64,000 bases of DNA from Phaeacidiphilus oryzae TH49. GTDB taxonomy: Bacteria; Actinomycetota; Actinomycetes; Streptomycetales; Streptomycetaceae. The notes below the pieces were generated by a model. That model did no database searches, was not told the DNA's origin, and saw only the letters and a program-made list of their open reading frames with translations. The position numbers and the translations under genes were made by a program. Each line of letters starts with the position of its first letter. The stretch's first letter is position 1. This document shows, piece by piece, positions 31,665-40,225 of this stretch. The stretch is taken from NCBI RefSeq assembly GCF_000744815.1, contig NZ_JQMQ01000004.1:744001-808000 (forward strand), written 5' to 3'.

Positions 31665-32534
31665 GTGGAGCCTGAATTGCGCACCCTGCGCTACTTCGTG
31701 GCGGTGGCCGAGGAACTCCACTTCGGCCGGGCCGCCACCCGGCTGCATATCAGCCAGCCGCCGCTGAGCCGGGCGATCAAGCGGCTGGAGGCCGAGGTCG
31801 GCGCCCTGCTCTTCGTCCGCTCGTCGGTCGGCGTCACGCTCACCCCGGTGGGCGCGGTGCTTCTCGAGGAGGCGAGGGCCCTCCTCGGCCGGGCGGACCG
31901 GCTCCGTGCGCGGGTGTCCGCGGCGGCCGGGGCCGCGGGGCTCACGGTCGGCGTCCTGGGGGACAGCGGCGACGCGGGGGCGAGCAGGCTGGCCGCCGCC
32001 TATCGCCGCCGGCATCCCGGCATCGAGATCCGGGTCCGCGACACGGATCTGACCGACCCGACCTGCGGGCTGCGCGCCGGCGAGGTCGACGTCGCGCTCA
32101 CTCGGGCGCCCTTCGACGAGACCGCCCTGACGGTGCGTGAGCTGCGGACCGATCCGGTGGGCGTGATCCTGCGCGGCGACGATCCGCTCGCTGGTCGCGA
32201 CCGGCTGCGGCTGGCAGACCTGGCCGACCGCCGCTGGTTCCAGTTCCCGCGCGGGACCGACCCGATCTGGCAGGCGTACTGGAACGGCGGCGAGCCGCGC
32301 GAGGGGCCGATGGTGCGCGTCGTCCAGGAATGCCTCCAGGCCGTGCTGTGGAACGGCACGGTCGGGCTGGCCCCGCTCGGACATGAGCTGCCCGCGTGGT
32401 TGCCCGCGCAACTGGTCGCGGTGCCGCTGACCGACATGCCCCCGAGCCGGGTGGTGGCCGCCTGGAACGAGGGCGACGACAACCCGTTGATCCGCTCGTT
32501 CGTAGATATCGCAACGACTGCGTATCGCCGCTGA
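31665..32534 (+). CDS. LysR family regulator
   Basis: 289 aa from a GTG. Starts at the helix-turn-helix (LRTLRYFVAVAEELHFGRAATRLHISQPPLSRAIKRLE, spanning residues 4-41) and continues with a periplasmic-binding-like effector domain. GCAGA is a weak ribosome site, and a longer frame upstream adds unrelated residues. Divergent from the cupin-DoxX operon. Confidence 0.9.
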   Translation: MEPELRTLRYFVAVAEELHFGRAATRLHISQPPLSRAIKRLEAEVGALLFVRSSVGVTLTPVGAVLLEEARALLGRADRLRARVSAAAGAAGLTVGVLGDSGDAGASRLAAAYRRRHPGIEIRVRDTDLTDPTCGLRAGEVDVALTRAPFDETALTVRELRTDPVGVILRGDDPLAGRDRLRLADLADRRWFQFPRGTDPIWQAYWNGGEPREGPMVRVVQECLQAVLWNGTVGLAPLGHELPAWLPAQLVAVPLTDMPPSRVVAAWNEGDDNPLIRSFVDIATTAYRR

Positions 32535-32606
32535 GCAGATGAGCAGCTGAGGGGCTGAGCAGGGGGCCACCGGTACCGCAGCGGAGCGAGCGCAGCCGCC
32601 CGTGGT

Positions 32607-33095
32607 TCAACCCTGCGGGTCCTCGATGCGGGCGAGCACCTTGTCGGAGATCCGGTGCAGCGTCCGCAGTTCGTCCGGGGTGAGGACGTCGACGAACACC
32701 TCGCGCACCCGGGCCACATGTCCTGGTGCCGCGCCCGCCAGGTAGGCGTAGCCGGCTTCGGTCAGGATGGCTTGCGTATAGCGCCCGTTGTGCGGGTCGG
32801 GCTCGCGGCGCAGGAACCCGCGCTTCTCCAGCCGGCCGACCATGTGGGACAGGCGGGACAGCTCCGTGTTGGCCAGGACCGCGAGTTCGCTCATTCTCAT
32901 GCGGCGCCCGGGCTGGTCGGACAGGTGCGCCAGCACGTGGTACTCGATGAAGCTGAGCTTCGCGTCCTGCTGGAGCTGCGATTCCAGCGCCGCCGGCAGC
33001 TGTTGGAGGAGTCTCATGAACCCGCGCCAGGCCGCCAGCTGGTCGCCGTCGAGCCAGCGCGGCTCGCGCACCTCGGACTTTCCGGCGGCAGACAT
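32607..33095 (-). CDS. MarR family regulator
   Basis: 162 aa. The winged helix is recognisable in FIEYHVLAHLSDQPGRRMRMSELA followed by LSRLSHMVGRLEKRGFLRREPDPHNGR, the wing with its Asp-x-Arg tip. It shares a 117-nt intergenic region with a flavin reductase gene. Two symmetric 16-18 bp boxes there are its probable operators. This MarR group usually responds to phenolic compounds or oxidants. Confidence 0.9.
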   Translation of the reverse strand: MSAAGKSEVREPRWLDGDQLAAWRGFMRLLQQLPAALESQLQQDAKLSFIEYHVLAHLSDQPGRRMRMSELAVLANTELSRLSHMVGRLEKRGFLRREPDPHNGRYTQAILTEAGYAYLAGAAPGHVARVREVFVDVLTPDELRTLHRISDKVLARIEDPQG

Positions 33096-33119
33096 GCGGG
33101 AAGTCTACCCGTCCATCAT

Positions 33120-33170
33120 CACTTGAACTTTCATGTGAAGCCGACTACGTTCGGACTTGAAGATTCAAGT
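33120..33170. promoter_or_regulatory. Two MarR operator boxes
   Basis: Box 1 (33120-33137) is CACTTGAA CT TTCATGTG, symmetric with one mismatch. Box 2 (33155-33170) is ACTTGAA GA TTCAAGT, perfect. Their centres are 34 bp apart, about three helical turns, so both dimers sit on the same face. They are the only such sequences I noticed and lie between the divergent MarR and flavin reductase genes. Confidence 0.75.
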
Positions 33171-33212
33171 GAGGATTCGAGCGAGGCTCCGTCCCGATCG
33201 GAAGGACCGTCC

Positions 33213-33776
33213 ATGAGCAGCCTGAAGATAGCCGTCATCCTCGGCAGCACCCGCCCCGGGCGTAACGGCGAAGCGGTGGCGAACTGGGTGCTGACCAGGG
33301 CCAAGGAGCGCGCCGACGCCGAGTACGAGCTGGTCGACCTGCTCGACCACCCGCTGCCGCATCTGGACGAGGCCGTGCCGGCGAGCCGGGGCGCCTACGA
33401 GGGCGAGCACACGAGGGCCTGGTCCGCCCGGATCAAGGAGTTCGACGGGTACATCTTCGTCACCCCGGAGTACAACCACTCGACCTCGGGGGTGCTGAAG
33501 AACGCCATCGACTACCTCTACTCGGAGTGGAACAACAAGGCCGCCGCCTTCGTGTCGTACGGCTCGCTCGGCGGTACGCGGGCGATCGAGCACCTGCGGG
33601 CGATCTCGAGCGAGCTGCAACTGGCCCACGTCCGCCAGCAGCTCTCCTTCTCCTTGCTCACCGACTTCGAGGACTTCTCGGTGTTCAGGCCCTCCCCGGT
33701 CTACGAGGACCAGGCTTCCGTCCTGTTCGGCCAGCTGGAGTCCTGGGCCGGCGCGCTCAAGTCCGTCCGGAGCTGA
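33213..33776 (+). CDS. NAD(P)H-dependent FMN reductase-like flavoprotein
   Basis: 187 aa flavodoxin-like protein. FMN phosphate loop VILGSTRPGRNGEAVA at the N-terminus, VTPEYNHSTSGVLKNAIDYL over the isoalloxazine site, and SYGSLGGTRAIEHLR. Members reduce FMN or quinones with NAD(P)H. Likely a MarR-controlled quinone or flavin reductase. It is followed 6 nt later by a decayed aromatic-degradation gene, so it may once have fed electrons to an aromatic hydroxylase. Confidence 0.88.
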   Translation: MSSLKIAVILGSTRPGRNGEAVANWVLTRAKERADAEYELVDLLDHPLPHLDEAVPASRGAYEGEHTRAWSARIKEFDGYIFVTPEYNHSTSGVLKNAIDYLYSEWNNKAAAFVSYGSLGGTRAIEHLRAISSELQLAHVRQQLSFSLLTDFEDFSVFRPSPVYEDQASVLFGQLESWAGALKSVRS

Positions 33777-33782
33777 GCCCTG

Positions 33783-34392
33783 ATGCGGCTCTACGGGCTC
33801 GAAGAGCACTTCGTCACCGCCGACGTGATCGCCGCGTGGAGGCGGCACGACCCCCGGCTCGCCGAGCCGATGACGAAATGGGCCGTCGCCAGTGAGATCA
33901 CGCCGGCACTGCTGGACCTCGACAGCGAACGCACAGCCGCGATGGACGACGCCGGGATCGACGTGTCCGTGCTGTCCCTCACTCACCACGCCGGGGCTGC
34001 AGAACCTGGACACAGCGGAGGCGGTCGCCCTGCAGGGGCCCACGAACGACGCGATCGCCGCCGCCGTGCGCCGCCACCCCGACCGCTTCCAGGGGTTCGC
34101 GGCGCCCGCTGGCCACGCTGACCCGGCGCTCCGGCTGCAAGGCCTGCGCCCGCTGCACATCCACGCCATCGTCTCCGCCGACGGGTGCCTGCCCCTGACC
34201 ACCCAGATCTACTTCGACGGCGACCCGCTGGTCACCAGCACCATCGAAGGCCCCGTCCCGGCCGGCGCGGTCAAGGCGGCCACCCGTCACGACGACCACC
34301 ACGCCCGCGGCCTCGACCGGCCCTACCGCACCCTCACCTCCGACTTCGTCCTGCGTCCCGCCGCCGGACCCGCCGCTTCCCCCGCACCGTGA
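33783..34392 (+). pseudogene. Composite relic: amidohydrolase N-terminus joined to intradiol dioxygenase C-terminus
   Basis: The first part (MRLYGLEEHFVTADVIAAWR onward) matches the start of amidohydrolase-2 enzymes of the hydroxybenzoate (gamma-resorcylate) decarboxylase type. One extra base near 33984 shifts the frame: before it the text reads VSVLSL, after it the family continues as TPGLQNLDTAEAVALQ in the next frame up to about 34110. Then, without a stop, the frame switches to the last about 80 residues of a catechol/hydroxyquinol 1,2-dioxygenase (LRPLHIHAIVSADG, LTTQIYFDGDP), including the His-x-His iron ligands. Both enzymes are truncated, so this is a deletion fusion, not a gene. Confidence 0.78.
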
Positions 34393-34457
34393 ACGCTTCG
34401 CCCACGCCTCCTCGGCACCGAAGTCCACCTCCCCGAACCCCGTATCGAGGTCCCGTA

Positions 34458-35330
34458 ATGAATGCTGCTGCCGATTCCGCGGCCGTCTACCACCGGTTCA
34501 TGAGCGAGGAGGCTCCCGCCAGTCGCGATCAGCGTCGTTGGACGCCGGCCGATGGCCCGATGCCCGCCCTCTACCTCAGCCATGGCTCCCCGGCGCTGTT
34601 CGAGGACGCGCTATGGATGAGCGAGCTGATCGGCTGGTCGCTGGCGCTGCCCAAGCCGACGGCGATCCTGATCGTCAGCGCCCACTGGGAATCCGCTCCG
34701 CTCACCCTGTCGGCGTCGGGTCCGAGGACGCCATTGGTCTACGACTTCGGGGGCTTCGCCGAGCGGTACTTCCGGATGACCTACGAGACGCCGGACGCCG
34801 GCGCGCTGGCCGCCCGGGTCGCGGCCCTGATGCCGGACGGCGAACCGGTCCACCAGCACACCAGCCGCGGCCTGGACCACGGCGCCTGGGTGCCGTTGAA
34901 GACCATGTACCCCTACGGCGACGTACCGGTCCTGCAGATGTCCTCGCCCACCCACGACCCGGCCCGGCTGATGGACATCGGCCGTCGCCTGCGGCCCCTG
35001 CGCGAGGAAGGCGTGCTCGTGATCGGGTCGGGTTATATGACCCACGGGGTTCCCTTCCTCACTCGGGACCAGTTCGTGCACAACGTCGTGCCGTCCTGGT
35101 CGGCCGAGTTCGACGCCTGGGCGGCCGGCGCCCTCGCCCGAGGCGACATCGACACCCTGGCCGACTACCGCGCTCTCGCCCCCGCAGTGCACTTCGCCCA
35201 TCCCACCGTTGAGCACTACACCCCGATGTTCGTCACCCTCGGGGCCGCGACCGACGCCGAGGCACCCGTACGGACTCGGATCGAGGGCTACCGGTTCGGA
35301 CTCTCCAAGCGTTCCTTCCAAGTCGCCTGA
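34458..35330 (+). CDS. LigB/DODA-type extradiol ring-cleavage dioxygenase
   Basis: 290 aa. Class III extradiol dioxygenase of the 4,5-DOPA dioxygenase group: LYLSHGSPALFEDA (first metal His), ILIVSAHWES, the SRGLDHGAWVPLKTMYP segment (metal and catalytic His) and SGYMTHG. It should bind non-haem Fe(II) or Zn(II) and cleave catechols. GAGG lies 8 nt before ATG 34458; MSEEAP at 34500 is an alternative. Intact, unlike its intradiol neighbour, from which it is 66 nt away. It is convergent with the CocE-type gene. Confidence 0.88.
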   Translation: MNAAADSAAVYHRFMSEEAPASRDQRRWTPADGPMPALYLSHGSPALFEDALWMSELIGWSLALPKPTAILIVSAHWESAPLTLSASGPRTPLVYDFGGFAERYFRMTYETPDAGALAARVAALMPDGEPVHQHTSRGLDHGAWVPLKTMYPYGDVPVLQMSSPTHDPARLMDIGRRLRPLREEGVLVIGSGYMTHGVPFLTRDQFVHNVVPSWSAEFDAWAAGALARGDIDTLADYRALAPAVHFAHPTVEHYTPMFVTLGAATDAEAPVRTRIEGYRFGLSKRSFQVA

Positions 35331-35350
35331 TCCGCGCCGGTCTGCGCGGG

Positions 35351-37126
35351 TCAGGCGGGGATGACCGGGAGGATCACGTGGGAGGGGCACTCCGGTCCGG
35401 TGTGGAGGGTGACGGTGCCGGCGTAGATCTCCTCGGGCCTGTCGGCCGGGTCGTTGTGGAGGAAGGGGCCGGAGCCGGTGAACGCCGCCCGCGGGCCGGG
35501 GTGTTCCCGGGCCTGTGCGAGGGCGGAGGGAGAGACGTAGTCATGCGCCTGCACGTCGAGGGTGAGCCGGTAGCCGGCCGGCAGGTTCAGGCTGGTCGGC
35601 AGGATCTCGACGTCCACCTCGTACACCGCGCCCGGTTCCAGTGGTTCGACCCGGTCGTGCGGGTGCACAGGCAGGAACGGCCGCGACTGCTCCGGGTCGA
35701 GCACGCGGTGCGAGGCACGCAGCCACCCCTGGCTGATCGGCACGTGCGGGTCGTTGGCACCGGCGTACGTGATCTCGGTGCCGTCCGGCCTGAACGCCCG
35801 CAGTACGAGGAACAGGTCGGTGTCGGTGGTGGAGGGCTCGACGAACAGCTTCGCCCCCACTGGTCCGGCGAGCTCGATGTCGTGGGGGAGCACATAGCTG
35901 AATCCTGTGCGGCCCTCAGTACCGGTGTAGGAGACGTGGGAGCTGCTTGAGGCAGGGGTGGTGGCCATCGTGCCGTCGGCGGCGTCGAGGTGGAGCCGGG
36001 TCCAGCGCGTCTCGGGCAGTGGCCAGCCGCTCGACGTGCGCTCGCCGACCTGCCCGTCGGCGTGACGGGTCCGCAGGTGCACGCGGGGCTGCTCTTCCCA
36101 GCCGTTGTCCTCGCCCTTGAGGAAGTGACCGAGGAAGCGCTTCTGCAGCTCCACGCCGTAGTCGGCGTAGAAGAGCGAGAAATGCGTCTCGTCGTGCATC
36201 GTGAGCCACTTCTCCTCGGACCCGGCGAGCTCGAAGCCGCGCGTGTTGCCGCGCAGGTGGAGGCCGAGGCCTCCCCAGTTGCCCGCGGAGAGCAGCGGCA
36301 CGCGGATCTGCGACAGATCGGCGGTGCGTCCACGGTGGTGGTCGTCGATCAGGGGATGGCTCCTGTCCACGGCCGGCAGATCCACCCGGTTCGCGGCGAG
36401 CTCTCGCGCGTCGAGGGTCTCGTCACCGCAGACCGGCCGTCCGGTCCAGGGGTCGCGCCCCGCCCGCTCGCCCAGGCCGTGCTGTGCGCCCCCGCTGATC
36501 GCGCCGTACCAGGAGTTCTCGAATACCGAATGGATGCCGCCGTGGTGGGTGACGTCGCGGTACCAGTCGGCGGCGCCCTCCCAGACGACGACCGCGGCCA
36601 GGTGCGGCGGTCGGAGGGCGGCGACCCGCCAGGCGTTCATCGAGAAGTACGAGATGCCGTTGAGGCCCACCTTGCCGTTGCTCCACGGCTGGTCGCCCGC
36701 CCATTCGATGCAGTCGTACAGGTCGCGGATCTCGCGCTCGGAGAGCGGGTCGAGCAGGCCGGGCGAGCGGCCCGCGCCCCGGGAGTCGACGCGGACCAGG
36801 GCGTAGCCGTCGGGCACCCACTTGCCTGGATCGACGAGTTCGAACACCTGGTACTCGCCGTCCGTGCCCTCGGTGATCTCCGGATGCATGGCGACCATCG
36901 CCCGGTACGACTCGGCCTGGTACTCCCGGAACGGCCTGCCTTTCCCGTAGGGGCCGTAGGTGAGCACGACGGGGTGGTTCCCGGGCTCGGTGGGGCGGAA
37001 GACATCGGCGCGCAGCACGTTTCCGTCGTCAGCCGTGATTCCCAGGTCCCACTCGATGGTGATGTCTCCGACCACGTCCACACGGAACGGGCCGTCCGTG
37101 CTCGTGGCGGTCGCCGGTTCTGTCAT
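35351..37126 (-). CDS. CocE/NonD family hydrolase
   Basis: 591 aa. X-Pro dipeptidyl-peptidase/cocaine-esterase family: opening YGPYGKGRPF, DSRGAGRSPG, the serine nucleophile in GLNGISYFSMNAW, HDETHFSLFY later, and a C-terminal jelly-roll domain (from about residue 370). Acts on esters or on amides/peptides. No signal peptide is evident. A GTG nine bases upstream with GAGAGG closer by is an alternative start. It follows the epimerase-like gene on the same strand with an 81-nt gap and so may be under the same TetR protein. Confidence 0.88.
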   Translation of the reverse strand: MTEPATATSTDGPFRVDVVGDITIEWDLGITADDGNVLRADVFRPTEPGNHPVVLTYGPYGKGRPFREYQAESYRAMVAMHPEITEGTDGEYQVFELVDPGKWVPDGYALVRVDSRGAGRSPGLLDPLSEREIRDLYDCIEWAGDQPWSNGKVGLNGISYFSMNAWRVAALRPPHLAAVVVWEGAADWYRDVTHHGGIHSVFENSWYGAISGGAQHGLGERAGRDPWTGRPVCGDETLDARELAANRVDLPAVDRSHPLIDDHHRGRTADLSQIRVPLLSAGNWGGLGLHLRGNTRGFELAGSEEKWLTMHDETHFSLFYADYGVELQKRFLGHFLKGEDNGWEEQPRVHLRTRHADGQVGERTSSGWPLPETRWTRLHLDAADGTMATTPASSSSHVSYTGTEGRTGFSYVLPHDIELAGPVGAKLFVEPSTTDTDLFLVLRAFRPDGTEITYAGANDPHVPISQGWLRASHRVLDPEQSRPFLPVHPHDRVEPLEPGAVYEVDVEILPTSLNLPAGYRLTLDVQAHDYVSPSALAQAREHPGPRAAFTGSGPFLHNDPADRPEEIYAGTVTLHTGPECPSHVILPVIPA

Positions 37127-37207
37127 TCGGTGCACGCTTCCTCTCGGTTTCGCCTGTCGAGGCTCCTGGCGGCGGGGTGGCGTGGGCCGCAGGCCGCCGA
37201 TCGCGGT

Positions 37208-38173
37208 TCAGCGCTCGGTGAAGTACTCGGGCCGGTCCAGGTCGGTGAGCAGGTCGGGGCCGGCCGGGCGCCAGCCCAGTTCCTTGCGTGTCAGCTCGCT
37301 CGAGACGTGGTTGTCCCGGGCCGCGAAGGCCGCGAGCCAGCCGAAGTGGCCGGCCGATTCCTCCTTCGTCAGCGACCGGGTCGGCACGTTCAGGCGCTTG
37401 GCGATGACCTCCGCGATCGAGCGCATCGGCACGCCCTCCTCCGCCACCGCGTGATACCTCGACCCGGCCGCGCCCTCCTCCAGCGCCAGCCGGAACAGTC
37501 GCGCCACGTCCTCCTTGTGCGCGGCGGGCCAGCGGTTCGCACCCTGGCCCACATAGCCGGCCACGTTCTTCTTGCGGGCCGCGGTGATCAGCCGCGGAAC
37601 CATGGCCTTGTCCCCGTCGCCGTGCACCGTCGGCGGAATCCGCACGACCGACGCCCGCACTCCCCGCGCGGCCAGGGCCAGTGCCGCCGTCTCCGAGCCG
37701 ATGCGGGCCGCGCCGGGTGAGGTCGGGTCCGGCGCCTCGCGCTCGGTGACGAGGGAGCCGGCGGCGAGGGTCAACGTCGGGAACGCCACGACCAGGGGTC
37801 CGCCGGTGGCCGCGAGGACGGATCCGAAGGTGTCGATCGCCTTGCGGTCCGCCCCCGCCCCCGCTGCGCCGAACCGGCCGGTGATCCCGCGCGGGCTGCC
37901 GCCCAGCAGGATCCCCAGCCTGGTGCCGAACGGCATGTTCCCCATGCTGTGGAGATAGGCCAGGTGGATCACGCCGTCTGCCTGGGCCGCGCCCTTCCGC
38001 AGGCTGTCGGGGTCCGCCAGGCTGCCGCGGTGCACCGCGGCGCCCGCCGCCGCCAGCTTCGCGGCGCCCTCGTCCGTATGAGCCATGCCGAGTACCTCGT
38101 GCCCGTTGGCCAACAGGTCCTGCACGAGGGGGGTACCGATGAATCCGGTCGCGCCGGTCACGAAAACACGCAT
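37208..38173 (-). CDS. NAD(P)-dependent epimerase/dehydratase-like (extended SDR)
   Basis: 321 aa. Starts MRVFVTGATGFIGTPLVQDLL, the extended/atypical SDR dinucleotide motif, and continues GVIHLAYLHSMGN and VVRIPPTVHGDGDKAMV. The Tyr-x-x-x-Lys active site is not evident, as in many atypical SDRs, so it may act as a reductase of unusual type or a binding protein. Divergent from the TetR gene at 38493; two TGACA/TGTCA boxes lie just upstream of its start. Confidence 0.85.
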   Translation of the reverse strand: MRVFVTGATGFIGTPLVQDLLANGHEVLGMAHTDEGAAKLAAAGAAVHRGSLADPDSLRKGAAQADGVIHLAYLHSMGNMPFGTRLGILLGGSPRGITGRFGAAGAGADRKAIDTFGSVLAATGGPLVVAFPTLTLAAGSLVTEREAPDPTSPGAARIGSETAALALAARGVRASVVRIPPTVHGDGDKAMVPRLITAARKKNVAGYVGQGANRWPAAHKEDVARLFRLALEEGAAGSRYHAVAEEGVPMRSIAEVIAKRLNVPTRSLTKEESAGHFGWLAAFAARDNHVSSELTRKELGWRPAGPDLLTDLDRPEYFTER

Positions 38174-38255
38174 GGGGAGACTCCCTTTCCGACTGACTGG
38201 CAGGCCATGGCCGTACCGAGTCCGTGGGCAGCCGCAGGCACCGGCGAGCCGGTGC

Positions 38256-38431
38256 GACGACATCTGATGTCATCACTCTAGCCGCGATGACACTTGATGT
38301 CATCTCATCCGCGAGAAAGCCGCCTGAACGCTGAGGTGTCGGGCGACCAGCCTCCTCGCCGGCCTCGCCGGGCCGGCCACCGGTTAGGGAAAAGGTCCGG
38401 CCGCCCCTAGAATGTGACATCGAGTGTCGTA
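38256..38431. promoter_or_regulatory. Three copies of a TGACA-N5-TGTCA operator
   Basis: Box 1 (38256-38274) is GACGACATC T GATGTCATC; box 2 (38286-38304) is GATGACACT T GATGTCATC; box 3 (38413-38431) is TGTGACATC G AGTGTCGTA. All share a 19-bp symmetric frame. Boxes 1 and 2, 30 bp apart, face the epimerase-like gene; box 3 faces the TetR gene. This is a textbook autoregulated divergent arrangement. Confidence 0.75.
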
Positions 38432-38492
38432 GCGGCGTCGGCGCACCCTGAGGGATGGGGCGGCGGACGGCGGCGGAGGTGAGGAGTCGCAG

Positions 38493-39059
38493 ATGGGACG
38501 TTGGGAGCCGGACACCCGCGGTCGGCTGGAGCGGGCCGCCATCGAGCTCTACCTTGAGCAGGGGTTCGACCAGACCACCGTGGCGCAGATCACCCGGCAT
38601 GCCGGCCTGACCACCCGCACCTTCTTCCGCCACTTCCTGGACAAGCGCGATGTGCTGTTCGTCGGCATGGACGAGCTCAAGGAACGCGTCGCGAAGGCCG
38701 TCACGGCGGCCCCGGCCGCCTGGCCCCCGGCCAAGGCCGCCGCCTCGGGGATGAACATCGCGGCTGCCGCCCTGCAGATGCGCCGGGAGGAGGCACAGGA
38801 TCGACGGAGACTGTTCAACGCCACCCCTGAGCTGCGCGAGCGTGAACTGATGGCGTTCGCCTCGGTCGCCGAGACCGTCGCCGGCGCGCTGAGCGCACGC
38901 GGGACCGAGGAACGCGTCGCGCGCGTCACCGCGGAGGCGATGCTCGCCGCGTTCAGGGTCGCGTTCGAGTACTGGGGCGAGTGCCCGGACCGGGAACTGC
39001 CCCAGCTCGTCGACGAGGCCGTAGACGAGCTGAAGGGCGTACTCGGCGCCGACGCCTAG
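38493..39059 (+). CDS. TetR family regulator
   Basis: 188 aa. Helix-turn-helix TTVAQITRHAGLTTRTFFRHFLDKRDVLF at about residues 28-57 and a helical C-terminal domain with DELPQLVDEAVDEL-like helices at the end. GGCGGAGGTGAGGAG precedes the ATG. It very probably binds the three 19-bp boxes in the upstream gap and regulates the epimerase-like and CocE genes as well as itself. Confidence 0.9.
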   Translation: MGRWEPDTRGRLERAAIELYLEQGFDQTTVAQITRHAGLTTRTFFRHFLDKRDVLFVGMDELKERVAKAVTAAPAAWPPAKAAASGMNIAAAALQMRREEAQDRRRLFNATPELRERELMAFASVAETVAGALSARGTEERVARVTAEAMLAAFRVAFEYWGECPDRELPQLVDEAVDELKGVLGADA

Positions 39060-39134
39060 GGGCGGGAGAGGGGAGCTGACGTTCCCTCGGCCTGGTGATC
39101 GCTCGTTGGTGTGACGCCGCTCCGCTGCTGGACG

Positions 39135-40100
39135 TCAGCCGGCGGTCAGGAGCCGCCGGACCCAGGCGGCCCGGGTCTCCGACGCGATCCGCGAAAGCGA
39201 CGCCTGGGGCGCCATGCCGTCGAAACCGTGGAAGCCCCCCGGCCAGACGTGCAACTCGGTCTGCACGCCGGCCTGCAGCAGCCGAGCGGCGTAGTCGATG
39301 TCCTCGTCGCGGAAGGTCTCGACCGAGCCGACGTCGACGAAGGCGGGGGGCAGGCCGCTCAGGTCGGTCGCCCTCGCGGGCGCCGCGTAGACGCTGACGT
39401 CACTGCCGCCTCTCCGCTCGCCCAGCAGCGCGTTCCAGCCGGTCATGTTGCTGGTGGCGTCCCAGATGCCCTCGCCGTCGAGTTCCCGGCTGCTGGGCGT
39501 GATCAGTCGGTCGTCGAGCATCGGGCACATGAGCACCTGGCCCAGGAGCGGGGGGCCGCCGCGGTCGCGGGCGAGGAGCGCCACGCCGGCCGCGAGCCCG
39601 CCGCCGGCACTCGTCCCGGTGACGATGATGCGGTCCGGGTCGCCGCCGATCTCCGCGGCGAGTCTGTGGGTCCACAGCAGACCCTCGTAGCAGTCCTCGA
39701 TCGGCGCCGGGTCGGGGTGCTCGGGCGCCAGGCGGTACTCCACCGACACCACGATGGCGCCGTTGTCGACGGCCCAGTCCAGCACGCTGCCGACGCCGCG
39801 GCTGTTGCCGATGATCATGCCGCCGCCGTGGATGTGGTAGAAGACGGGGGCGCCCACCGCCAGGCCCACCGGCCTGAGAACGAGCAGCGAGATCTCCGGG
39901 GCACCCGAGGGGCCGGGGGCGGACAGGTTCTCCAGCTGGACGGTCCCGTCGCGCGTCAGGGCCTCGTCCGGGACCGCGAACACGGGATTCGCCCGCAGCC
40001 CCTCGATGTCCTCGGCGGTGATGGTCGGAGGCAGATGTTGGTGGACGACCGTCAGCACCTCGGCGAGTTCGGGGTCGATCGGTGGGTGGGTCCTGGGCAT
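39135..40100 (-). CDS. HSL-family alpha/beta hydrolase (esterase)
   Basis: 321 aa. Hormone-sensitive-lipase family: oxyanion motif HIHGGGMIIG, EYRLAPEHPDPAPIED, the nucleophile in TGTSAGGG, acid and His in the C-terminal part (VGSVETFRDEDIDYA, WPGGFHGFD). Likely a carboxylesterase. ATG 40100 with GAGGAACC upstream. It follows another hydrolase gene on the same strand with a 125-nt gap and may be co-regulated. Confidence 0.9.
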   Translation of the reverse strand: MPRTHPPIDPELAEVLTVVHQHLPPTITAEDIEGLRANPVFAVPDEALTRDGTVQLENLSAPGPSGAPEISLLVLRPVGLAVGAPVFYHIHGGGMIIGNSRGVGSVLDWAVDNGAIVVSVEYRLAPEHPDPAPIEDCYEGLLWTHRLAAEIGGDPDRIIVTGTSAGGGLAAGVALLARDRGGPPLLGQVLMCPMLDDRLITPSSRELDGEGIWDATSNMTGWNALLGERRGGSDVSVYAAPARATDLSGLPPAFVDVGSVETFRDEDIDYAARLLQAGVQTELHVWPGGFHGFDGMAPQASLSRIASETRAAWVRRLLTAG

Positions 40101-40225
40101 CGGTGGTTCCTCGGTTCGGACGACGGCGGTGGACTTGGCGGAGAGGGGGCGGTGAAGGAGCGGGCAATCCGAGGAGCGGGCAATCCGGCGTGCGCCCCCG
40201 GCCGGGTAGGGCGCACTGGGTCCGC

